A stretch of 64,000 bases of DNA, from contig OX101812.2 of assembly GCA_944452925.2 (NCBI GenBank), positions 56,254,534 through 56,318,533 on the forward strand, in the 5' to 3' direction. The notes beneath the pieces are model-generated. The model was given only the letters and a program-made list of their open reading frames with translations, searched no databases and was not told the DNA's origin. A program made the position numbers and the translations under genes. Source of the DNA: Chrysolina oricalcia (taxonomy: Eukaryota; Arthropoda; Insecta; Coleoptera; Chrysomelidae). This document shows positions 30,345-41,200 of this stretch, piece by piece. How positions within the stretch are numbered: the stretch's first letter is position 1; every line of letters starts with the position of its first letter.

Positions 30345-33300
30345 CATTGTTTATAGAGAAAGAAGATAGTTAGTCAATGCCTGTGGAAATCGCGTTTGAT
30401 ACAATCGCGCGCGACATCTAGCCCGATAACGACGAACCGAGGCAGAAAATACACCCGTACGAATGCGCCCCCTACAATCAACTTGCATTTTTTGAGGTAT
30501 ACTTGAGGATTTTTATTTTCGTCAAGGAATCCTAGTAGTGAATCGTTCGCCCTGACAGGGACGTACTTGAAATTTTCTAATGATAGTTTTTATAGTAGCA
30601 TATTTTATTCACAAATTCAATGTCATTCAATAAAAATAAAGTGCATACTTTTTTGTTTATTATTTGATATAAATTGAATGAACTATTCATAAATGTAATA
30701 AAGTGAACGTGAACTTATCAATTTTGTCATTTTGACTTCAATCATCATGAACAATACTGTGGCATGGTTGCAATTGAAAAATTAGTGTGGAATTTCAGTA
30801 AAATATATCTTTTCACCTACATGTGGTGTCCAGTGTATTTTTTAAGCCAAAATCACTGGGACGAAGCTCATAAAAGGTACACTAACGGTGAACAGCACCT
30901 TTGCCTTATTATTTTCGGGGCAAACTGCTTTGTGTTTGTTATTGTTTGTTATTTAATTTCAATCACTGGGCGACTCATTTTCACCAGTAGGTGGGTGACA
31001 TTTGTGTCGCACACTTCACTAGTGAAAAGGTGGTGACACAATGGAACAAATAGTATGTTTGTAATCATCAGTTTATTTGGTCTCTGTATTCACCTTGAAG
31101 ATATCACTTAACCAGTGTGTACATTTTACACCTGTGCTCATTTATTCAAACTGAATGTATTTCTTCGAAATGGGGCTCCATATATGCTGTCAGAAATTAG
31201 AACAGGTTCGAAGTGTTGTAAAGACAACGATTATTGAATGAAGAGATTGAATGTGTTTACCAACTAAATTGTTATCTATACTGAGTACAATAATATATAC
31301 AGGGTGGGGCACCGAAACCGAAACAGATCGAATTTCAAAACGCATGTGTTGGGAATAAAATGCAAAAACACGTCGATTTTTAATCCAAGGGGGAAATCTT
31401 CCTATCATAACCTCAACTTTGGGCAACTTTGGGAAACAATTTGAATAGGGAAAGTAGTAAGTGTGACACATCATTGAAAAGGTAATTTCATAAGGAATTC
31501 AGCCATGTCAATTTTTGCCACCTAAATTTTTATTTTGGCGCCCTCTTGCGGGAAAAACAACTGTTCCGTATTCCAAATTATGATACTGCATTTGCAAGCT
31601 ATTTTGACATAAATTCGGTAACAATGCATTATGGAATATTTCTAAGAGAAAAAACAAAATGGCGGACATGATTTGCAATTACGGTCCGATTCGATTCAAA
31701 ATTGATATGTGGTGGTTTGCAAGGTCGGAAATTATGATTTGTTTATCAATTCAAAAAAACAAGATGGTGGTCCAAGATGGCGGACGGAATTTATAATTCT
31801 GGTCCAATTCGAATCAAAGTTAGTATGTGGGGATTTTCAGGATTAGAAATTTGGATATTTTTGTCGGTGCAAATAACAAGATGGCGGGCGAAATTTGTAA
31901 TTGTGGTTCGATTAGAGTCAAAATTAGCATATGGGGGTTTTCAGTATGAATAAAATGAATTATTTAAATTGATAAACAAAAGCTTTTATACAAATGTGCT
32001 AAAAGGAGATAACGGCAAATAAACGAAAAAGAGAGAAAAGGTATTCATATTTTTTTTTTTAGATGTGTGACGTAGGTTACTCTGTGCGTAACAGATTCGG
32101 AAGCTTGCCGCGAGTACAAAGTAGGTATTTTTGCGAGGTAAAATTTTGATTCTGTTACGTATAGAATAACCTCAGTCACACATCTGAAAAAAATTATAAT
32201 TTCCTTTTTAGCGCATTTGTTTAATTTATCAATTTAATCATTTCATTTTAGTCATACTGAAAACTTGTAAGACCCCCATATGCCAATTTTGAATCGAATC
32301 GAACCACAATTACAAATTTCGTCCACCATCTTGGATTTTTGCATTGACAAAAACATCATAATCTTTCACCCTGAAAATCCCCACATACTAATTTTGATTC
32401 GATTCAGACCAGAATTACAAATTTCGTCCGCCATCTTGAAGCCACATCTTATCTTTTCGTATTGACAAACAAATCATAATTTCCGACCTTGGAAACCACC
32501 ACATATCAATTTTGAATCGAATCGCACCATAATTGCAAATCATGTCCGCCATTTTGAGCTGCCAATTTGTTTTTTCATTTAGAAAAATTCCAAAATGCAT
32601 CGTCACCTAATTTATGTCAGAACAGCTTGCAAATGCAGTATCATAATTTGGAATACAGAACAGTTGTTTGTCCCGCAAGAGGGCGCCAAAATGAAAAGTT
32701 AGGTGGCAAAAATTGACATGGCTGAATTCCTTATGAAATTACCTTCCTAATGATGTGTCACACCTACTACTTTCCCTATTCAAATAGTTTGGCTGATAGT
32801 GCCCAAGGGGTGGGGGGAGAGGTATGACAGTTGAGGTTATGATAGAAAGATGCCCCCTTGGATTAAAAATCGACGTGTTTCTGCATTTTATTCACAAAAC
32901 ACATGCGTTTATTGCGTTTCGAAGATATTCGATCTGTTTCGTTTTCGGTGCCACACCCTGTATATTAATAGCAAGTGTTGAACAAATATAATATTCAAAA
33001 ATACACGAAGGGTAACGTGACAATTTTACAAATGATAACGGCACAAAAACAAATAAACACAAAATTCACTGGGAATGGTCTTGATAACATCAAGTTCCAG
33101 GTTAAATAGAAACACTGAAACTGAAATGAATGGAATCTCGAGTTTACACCAGTACAACGCTGGATAGGATGCACGTGTCAAAATTATATTTCATAGCCAT
33201 CTATCGGATTATTCAATGAATCATATTTTACGAACTGATCAAATACATACGTTAAAATCAAGAACAGACGTGACTGGAGACTCGTGGACTAGCGACCTCT

Positions 33301-33372
33301 AGTGATGGTCTCCATTTGAATCCAACTAAAAGTACGTAAGATTGGCTAACTATCTTCTCTCTATAAACACTG
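30345..33372 (+). mobile_element. TIR family U, long member III, 7-bp target duplication
   Basis: Bounded by CATTGTTTATAGAGAAAG and CTCTATAAACACTG. Flanked by ATCCAAG on both sides (30338-30344, 33373-33379), which lies in the body of a short U member. About 3.03 kb, the cleanest long copy. It encloses element C copy III. No ORF of transposase size. Confidence 0.8.
31300..32960. mobile_element. Foldback element C, copy III
   Basis: 1661 bp, ends CAGGGTGGGGCACC and complement next to TA. The arms of about 650 bp mirror each other, with subrepeats containing AAGATGGCGGAC. The centre has a smaller inverted pair (ACAGATTCGG / TGTTACGTA-rich segment). Confidence 0.8.
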
Positions 33373-33584
33373 ATCCAAGTCATGTCGTAACTTCAGTGAT
33401 CTGGCCTCCAAGTCATGTAACTTGATTAAAACAATGGGACACCATTAAAATCAGGGTTTATTGAAGAAGTCTGCAATAAAATGACGTCAAATATTCATGT
33501 TTGTAACTAATCACGCTAGATGACACTCGTGTTTGGGTCCAATATTTTTACCACAGGCACTGACTATCTTCTATTTAAACAATG
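33373..33584 (+). mobile_element. TIR family U, short member e, right part
   Basis: Resumes the short member interrupted at 30344; ends ATTTAAACAATG. Confidence 0.75.
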
Positions 33585-33599
33585 GTACAACAAAACCAA

Positions 33600-33790
33600 C
33601 AAAATAAAAGAACTATATAGAATTGAAGTATTTGAGAAAAATAGCTGGTAAAACAAGATTAGGCAATATAAATGAATTGAGAATGGATTTGGAAAAAGAA
33701 CAGATTATGAAGAACTGACAAAAATATATCTCGAATGGTTTAGACACGTTAGAAAGATAAACGAGTTATGTAGGTATCAAATGTTCAATT
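33600..33790 (+). pseudogene. LINE C-terminal fragment
   Basis: One frame reads YLRKIAGKTRLGN and, after a frame shift, YLEWFRHVRKINE, resembling the LRxIxGxTRxDRIRN...LRWFGHVxRM tail of RTE-like and related LINE proteins. Short and frame-broken. Confidence 0.5.
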
Positions 33791-34329
33791 TCATGGAAGA
33801 TGCTGATGCAGCTTTGCTGACCAAGCAGTAGTCCCAGAATCACCTCATCTTATAGTTCTTTTCGGGAGCAAACTATCATAAATTGAATGGCGTCCATAAT
33901 AGAAAAAAAAGTCGATGATGATTTCCAGAAGACGAAATGTCGGATAGTAAATCTGAACATGACAACGGGTAGCTGAAAAAAAGTATCAATGGAGATGTGT
34001 TTTTTGTTTTGGACTAGGTTGTCGAATAATGCTGGAAAAAAATGAAAACGAATTTTCCGATTTTCAGTTTTTAACGGATATTTCCGGAAATACTCGGAAT
34101 TTCCCAACTTTCAAAACAGTATTTTGTTAAGCACCAAAATACGCAACTTTGCCCTAATTTAAACTTCGACGTATCTCCTTTAGTTTAGGAGATCCCAATG
34201 GTATGTGGGGGTCGAATTTGAATCACCCTGTAGACGTGGATTCGAAGAATGATAGTGATGAATAAACTCTCTGCAAGAGCATGCGGAATAAAACGAAAAA
34301 TAGAAGATGTTTCAATAATAATAATACAT
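33791..34329. other. 3' flank of the acid phosphatase, no gene
   Basis: No domain recognised in the minus ORF at 33850-34107. Confidence 0.4.
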
Positions 34330-34335
34330 TTATTC
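34330..34335 (-). promoter_or_regulatory. Poly(A) signal of the acid phosphatase
   Basis: AATAAA on the minus strand, 34 bases after the stop codon. Confidence 0.6.
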
Positions 34336-34368
34336 AGTAAGATGAACATCTACAAAATTATACTACAT

Positions 34369-35289
34369 TCACGCTATTTCTTCATCCTCATAGCACTTTT
34401 TTTTCCATTCCGACACATCAATTGAAATATATTCCATGATATTTTTGAAATCTTCGTAATCGCAGTCCATTTCGCATCCATTAATTTGCAATTCTTCTAA
34501 ATGATGTTCATCCTTTCTATAATACAGATTTACATAAACTGAGTCAGTATCGGCTTTTCTTCGGAGCTCCCAAATTATTGTTGAAGCAAAATTTGGGGGG
34601 TGCAAATCGAAGACATCCATGGCATTCAAAATCGAGCTAATGGAAGTGTCATGACCAGACATCATCAAAAATTTTGTTGAAGAGACGTTACTTAGGATGT
34701 TATCGAAATGGGAAAAGAGATAGTTGAAAAATGGCCCTATTCTCAGCCTTTTTAGTTTCTTCGTATAAGTATATCTCTGATAAGCCAAAGCTGCGAGATA
34801 GTCCAGCTTTTTCTCATCTAATTTTGCTGCCCACTCAGGTATAAACGAAATATTATAATTCTTGTACACGTAAAAGACCGAGCGAAGTGTTCTGATATCC
34901 CCGAGGTTTTTAACTTTCCATCCAGTATATTCAGAAACCAAGCTGTAAAATTCCGCGTATTCTTTGTTGATTTCTTTGAAAAAATCAGATTTCTTCGTCT
35001 TTTCATAGAGTTTGTCATATCTTGGACAATCTCTTTTACTAGTTATTATATCATCACTAATTCTAGGAGATGTATGAATGGGTATTGGCTGCCACAGTAA
35101 ATGTTTGTTCCAGATCTGGTCATTTAATGGGGGATAAAGCCCAGCTAGGTTGGCAGACGCTGACATTAAAGTGCGGTCTACATCTGTGGAGTAAACGTAT
35201 GTGTCATTCGGAGAGTACTCGTTGCTCAAAAAGGAGTTGTATCGTGATCTAAACCATTGGCCCAACTTGTACTGGCGATCTATTCCGTA
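34369..35289 (-). CDS. Acid phosphatase last exon
   Basis: The acceptor follows TTTTTTTTCAG at 35290. Begins YGIDRQYKLGQWF and ends at TGA 34369-34371. Carries MMSGHDTSISSIL and cysteine pairs typical of the family near the C-terminus. No C-terminal membrane anchor. Confidence 0.92.
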   Translation of the reverse strand, partial: YGIDRQYKLGQWFRSRYNSFLSNEYSPNDTYVYSTDVDRTLMSASANLAGLYPPLNDQIWNKHLLWQPIPIHTSPRISDDIITSKRDCPRYDKLYEKTKKSDFFKEINKEYAEFYSLVSEYTGWKVKNLGDIRTLRSVFYVYKNYNISFIPEWAAKLDEKKLDYLAALAYQRYTYTKKLKRLRIGPFFNYLFSHFDNILSNVSSTKFLMMSGHDTSISSILNAMDVFDLHPPNFASTIIWELRRKADTDSVYVNLYYRKDEHHLEELQINGCEMDCDYEDFKNIMEYISIDVSEWKKKCYEDEEIA

Positions 35290-38200
35290 CTGAAAAAAAT
35301 AAATATCAATAAAAATATTTGAAACACATTTTATTCAGTACTATCATCAATATTCTAACTACTTATTTCAATCTTTGTATTCTCATTCATTTGAGTGGTG
35401 ATGACCAAAAAACAAGGAGTGTTTGATTCCCATAAGACAATGGGGACACTAGTAGAAAGAGATGAAAGAACATTTGTGACGAAATGTGACGTAGTTATAC
35501 ATGTCATGGCCGCCGTTCTCTATAGACAGTGACGGACTAGCTCTTGGTATATAAGAGTTACTGCTGACAGTTTTGTTGCTTCATTCAAGTTCGACTCTGT
35601 ACTCATACCCAAGTACGTCACTATGACGCGTTGATGATACAAGTTTCTGATTGGCTAGAGCTTATTAAACCCTCCTTGTTTTTAGTCTTCTTGGGTGATG
35701 ACCACCTGCAGGCATACTTTGAGGTTCTTGCATCTCCTCATAGTACCCACTGCGCAGAAACTAGTATAATAAACGTTAATAAATTTTGATGAATATATTT
35801 ATTTTGTGTTGAATGATTAATATTTCACCTTTTTATTTTTAAGATATCTTGCGAGACAGCTTTGGGTAAAAATTTGTTTTACTGGAAATCGGCGCGATTG
35901 TGGAATGTGGGCCCTCGGCCAATTATAATGGTACAATTTTTGTTTTGCAGAAATGCCCTGTTGCCAAGTTGACCTCTTTGGATTACTGGAAATCTGATAT
36001 GAAAAAAACAGTTGAACGTCTCGATTATAGACCCTCAACATATTCTAATCTTACTATTTTTGTTTTGCGGAAATGCGCCGTTGCCAAGTTTTGGTCACAT
36101 GGGATTACTGGAAATCTGATATGCAAAAAATAATTGAACGTCGCCATTTTGTGCCATCAGGCGATTCTAATAGTACCATTTTTGTTTTGCAGAAATGCTC
36201 TGTTGCCAAGTTGGTCACTTCGGATTACTGGAAATCTGATATGGAGATGAATCGAAGTGGACATATTCTATTCATTCAGGTGGTTCCTGCTATGACATTT
36301 TGACTTTGCGGTAATGCGCTGTTGCCAAGTTATGGATGCGGGAAATCATTCAGAGAAGATTAATAGAAATATTCAATGGAGATTATTAATATAAAATTTC
36401 ACTCGATTCTGATGGCGCCATTTTTGTTTTGAGGAAATGCGCTGTTATAAATTACCAGAAGAAAGAGAAACGCCTTAGCGTGTCTCCTTCTTCTGGCTGC
36501 TCAGGTTTACGGCCATGGATCAGGTTTCTAAACTTAAAAAAGAGGACACATCCTAACCTAACCGAACTAACCTAGCTATCCAAATTGCTGCTAATTCAGT
36601 CTCTGATTAGGATGGGAAGGTGAGATCACAGCAGATGCTCGCTGCGCTCGCATCGTGTAAATTACCAGACACGCCGTCGGCGTGTCTCTTTCTTCTGACT
36701 GCCTACGTTTTCTAAGCTTAAAAAAAAGGGCACAACCTAACCTAACTGAACTAACCTAGCTATCCAAGTTGCTGGTAATTTGATCACTGATTAGTATGAA
36801 AAGGTGGAAACACATAGGATGCTCGCTGCGCTCGCATCCGAAGAGGTCAACTTGGCAACAGGGCATTTCCGCAAAACAAAAATGGTACCATAACAATTGG
36901 CTGAGGGTCCACAATCGCGACGTTGAATTGGTTTTTCCAAATCAGATTTCTAGTAAACCAAAGTTCAGCCCAGCTTTGCACCAATAGGGAATATGCAAGT
37001 GATTTAAATTTACTTGATTTTTTTACCTCAAATAATTTATTGTCTTGAAATTACACCTAAACCTTCAGTGTATCATTTAGTTTGTATTTAACTCCATAAA
37101 ACTTTAATCAAAAAGTGCATAATAAGCGCGCGGAATTCAAATTTGCGAAACGCATCACCATTGGTCGAAACGAAGAATGACGTAACATGGCACGTAATGA
37201 AATTTATCTGTGTTGATATACACTGTGCTAGTCGCCTTTCATAGAAAATTTGTTTTTATTTATATATTTGTAGTTTTCCATTACATATAAAGTGCGATTT
37301 TGGTCTAGTGACAATTGTAAATTATCAAGAGCGAATGACTGAAAGTGGTTTTGTCAAAGCACAATCCGACAATACCTGAACTGATAAGTAGTAATAGTTT
37401 ATCAAATGATAGTTTCCCTTTTGCAATTTAGGTGAGGCAGGTATATACAAAACATTTATGCATACAAAACTTACTTCTGATAATTTCACTTCATGTTAAC
37501 TATCGAAATACATTGTACTCACATTGAAATGATCTTCACAACAATGTGTGATATTGGAGATACTTCGCCCCTTCTCATAACCTTACACCATTGTTTACGT
37601 ATTTTCGCAACTCTTGGAACAGAAAAAAATACTTTACTTGGTGTACTTCTAATTGTGTTTTGGCATTCCGGTACTAGACAATACCTATAAAATGTTTCTT
37701 TAGTATTTTCCATTATCCTAATAGCGATTAAAACTGTAAATCCCTAACCTAATTAATAACTGTCAATAGTGTCAATGGCCATAGCTATAGAAAGGCTTGT
37801 TCATTGAAGACTGCTCTGATTGATCGAGATCACTTTCACATATGTTCATCTCTCTCTCTAACACTTGTACTGCATTTGTCTTACTCTTTTATAAAATATC
37901 AACTTCAAGCAAGTAGATCAATCAGAGTACGTCTCAACGAACGACACTGAAGAAGAACAACACTGATCGCGCCATGTGACGTCATCCACAGCGCACGAAA
38001 ATGGAGGCGTTCAAATAGGTCAAATTCAATCGGTATTTTATATATTATTTTAAAAATTAATTCCAAGACTTTCAACCGTATTTATATTTTTTACTATGTT
38101 GTAACGAAGTAAAAAATTTATTAAACAAATTAAAAAAATTATGCATATTCCCTATTGGTGTCGAAGCTGAAGAACACTAGCTCTGGCGAAAAAATAAATA

Positions 38201-41200
38201 GCCCCACGCACTATTCTAGACATCGAAGGAGCCTTTGACAATGCATATCCTCCGAAAGCATGGTCTCAGCGGTCAGAAGGAGAAGCATTTTGATAAATCC
38301 CCCTGCAGGTGTATATTTTCAATGCTCCAAAATCAACAGGCCCAAATCGATATTTTTGAAGACTCCTCTATATTTTTAAAATCTTCGCGCTGCTAGAAAT
38401 GTCCAAGGAAACTTCACAGGGCGGGATACTATATATCTCCCCTACTGTGTGGAATAGTACGTGGTAGACGAACTGCTGGAATCTTTGAATAATCAGAGAT
38501 TCTACTCCCAAGGTTACGCGGACGACATAGTAGTCCTCGTAAAATAGTACGAATAATCGCTTGGGTGATGAGAGTCTTATTTTTCTTCTGCAGGGCTTGG
38601 ATTCTTACGGGATAACGGTGAATAAAACAGATATGTCTGACTGCAACTATACTTATAAACTTTTTGATACAACAAGGTTCCCAATACTGAATAGCAAATA
38701 TTAATAAATATCAAATCGAACAACATTTATGTTTCTCGGACAGTCGCTCGACCGCAGCTGTCAAGATGACCACTCTCCTTATCACCCATGCCTTCCAAGA
38801 TCCAGTTCTAGGTGAATCAATAGAGCATTTTTTCCTAACAAAAATACTAGTGGAAAACTGACTGTGCCATCACATGGAAGACAGTCCGTAGTAATATTCT
38901 GTTATGTTTTCGACTCGCAACTGTCATTTATTAATTTGTTTTTCCCGCTGCCGACACTGTAAATAGTCCATACATGCTTAGCAACAAAACAGGTAAATGG
39001 ACTATATCATTCGTTTACTAATTCATCTTGACAACGGAATGTAAATAGTGTCATTTACATGCCTAGGGTAATAACAATACCTTCAGCTTCATTCTTATCA
39101 ATTTTTAGGTTATGAGACCTTTTGAATATTATTGTTGTCTGCTTATTCGGTAACTTAGTTACACGCACAAGCAACTTAGAATGAAATAGCGAACGAATAA
39201 TCATGAAGGAAGGGTAAGAAAACAAACTTCAATTCAGGCAAATTTTGAGAAATGTCAACAAGCAGCGGGAAAAACGTAATAAGTAACACGGAATGTATCG
39301 ACTGTTATCATCCTCGGCAAGCGACAATCCTCGGCTTTGCCTCGGCTCGTACTCGCTCACCTCGAATGTTAACACGTCTTTACATTCCTTGTTACTTAAA
39401 TAACTATTAAAAATTCAAATAACAAAAAACGTGTTTTTTTAAATTGTTTTGCTCATAAAATGAAAACTAATAGAGCAATCCGGTTGCTCCAATGGAAAGA
39501 ATTGTAAATCATCAATGGAATGGAATGTTTTTCGACCCGGTTGGATCATTAGTAACGGAGGAAAACCGAAAAAAACGGAAAATTCTTAAATTTTTTCAAA
39601 AATTCATAACTCCGCCATTTTTTAAGAAATAGGGTTGGTCCTTCTCATGAGAGTATTGAATCATGTGTACTTTATGCGTGCACAAAACAGGCTCTGACGA
39701 ATCATTAGTTTTGGCACAATTACAATTTGATTTTTTTGCACTATCTTGCAGCGTGCCTGGATGCTCTAGTGATAGTCCGATTTCAATTTCTAAAACAGAC
39801 TTTGGAAGTAGAAGTACAGTACCACAAAACGAATATTCTCATTTTGCGCTTGCTGCGAAATGGGTGAAAAATGCTTGCAAACATGACTGAAAACGGCCGA
39901 GCTGGTGGAAGCGGTCGAGTGGTAGCAGTGAGCGGGAGATGAGGGGAAGCATATATATATATATATATATATATACATTTTTTCTGTGGTGTTCTGGCAT
40001 CGACTGCTATGGTCATTAGCCACGTGTTCTGGATAGGCCGTGTTACTAACTCCATGCGCCACCTTAGAAGCATCACTGTTAATTGGAACGCAACAGTGAA
40101 TCGTGCAGGACTCACTCAGTCCAGCCACGAGATTTGAATAATTTAATCGGTTAAATTAAATTAAAAAATCTCAGCCGCAACTGGGGCTCGAACTCCATCA
40201 CGTAATCCGTTCATTAGGAAAATTCCCCTTATCTCCCGGACGCGCTCCTACCACTCGGCAGCTAACGCGGGCTTGGCCGTTTTCAGTCATAATGCATTTT
40301 TCTCCCATTTCTCACCATTGTAGCGCAAAATGAGAATATATATTTTGTCAAAAATTTAACGTGATTCAATACTTTCATGAGAAAGGTCAATCCTATTTCT
40401 TGAAAATTGGCAGAGTTATGAATTTTTCAAAAAATCGCAAAATTTTCCGGTTTTTTCAGTTTTTCTCCGTTACTAATGATCCGACCGGGTCGTGGAACAT
40501 TTCATTTTGTTCGTTTTTCAATTATCTACAATTCTTTCCATTGGAGCAACCAGACTGCTTCATTAGTTTTCATTTTATAAGCAAAACAAGTTTAAAAAAC
40601 ACGTTTTTGGTTATTTAAATATTTATACAAGTTAATAAATGGCAGTTGCGAGTCGAAAACATAACAGAATATAACTACGGAATGTCTTTCATGTGATGGC
40701 ATAGTAGGTTTCCTACTAGTATTTTTGTTAAAAACTCACTCATATTATGCTCTATTGCTTGGTGTATTCATTCATGGGCGTAGTTTAAGGAAGGGCAAAA
40801 CCACCACACTCGTACGTGGACAAAATGTCCAAATAACCTATGAGCTAATGCAAAATGCACTGAGGACCGTAGAGGAATCTTGCAAAAGAGGTGGACTGAG
40901 GGCAAACCCTAGCAAAATCACACTCGATCTCTTCACATGGAAAAGGAGGACATGAACCTACCAAAATTCTATGGCGAAACACTACAAGGTACTGATATCA
41001 AATACCAAGACAAGAAACCATCGGGAACATGCATCTGCAACGTGTAATCACCAAAAGCAAATCATTATTCATGATGTGTAAGTAGAGCTTTTGAAAAAAC
41101 AGAGATTGAAACCGAAAGTCGTGCATTAGAATATATCGCGATAATAAGATCCTGAAACACACATATAAGGCTTCAGTTCTGTAGTGGCTCAAAATGAAAC

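Larger units (their letters stand above)
38818..40757. mobile_element. Large imperfect palindrome (foldback element) inserted in a LINE
   Basis: The ends CAATAGAGCAT (38818-38828) and ATGCTCTATTG (40747-40757). Arm segments pair as 38826-38938 with 40629-40735, 39397-39665 with 40365-40625, and 39831-39900 with 40270-40345. The left arm contains two extra MITEs, and a SINE sits at the centre. No transposase. Confidence 0.75.

Noticed and set aside
35520..35580. TATATAAG as a TATA box near 35550
   Set aside because: No gene start is associated; it lies inside the acid phosphatase intron.
36540..36790. CCTAACCTAACC as insect telomere repeat
   Set aside because: Only two CCTAA units inside a duplicated 190-bp repeat; no array.
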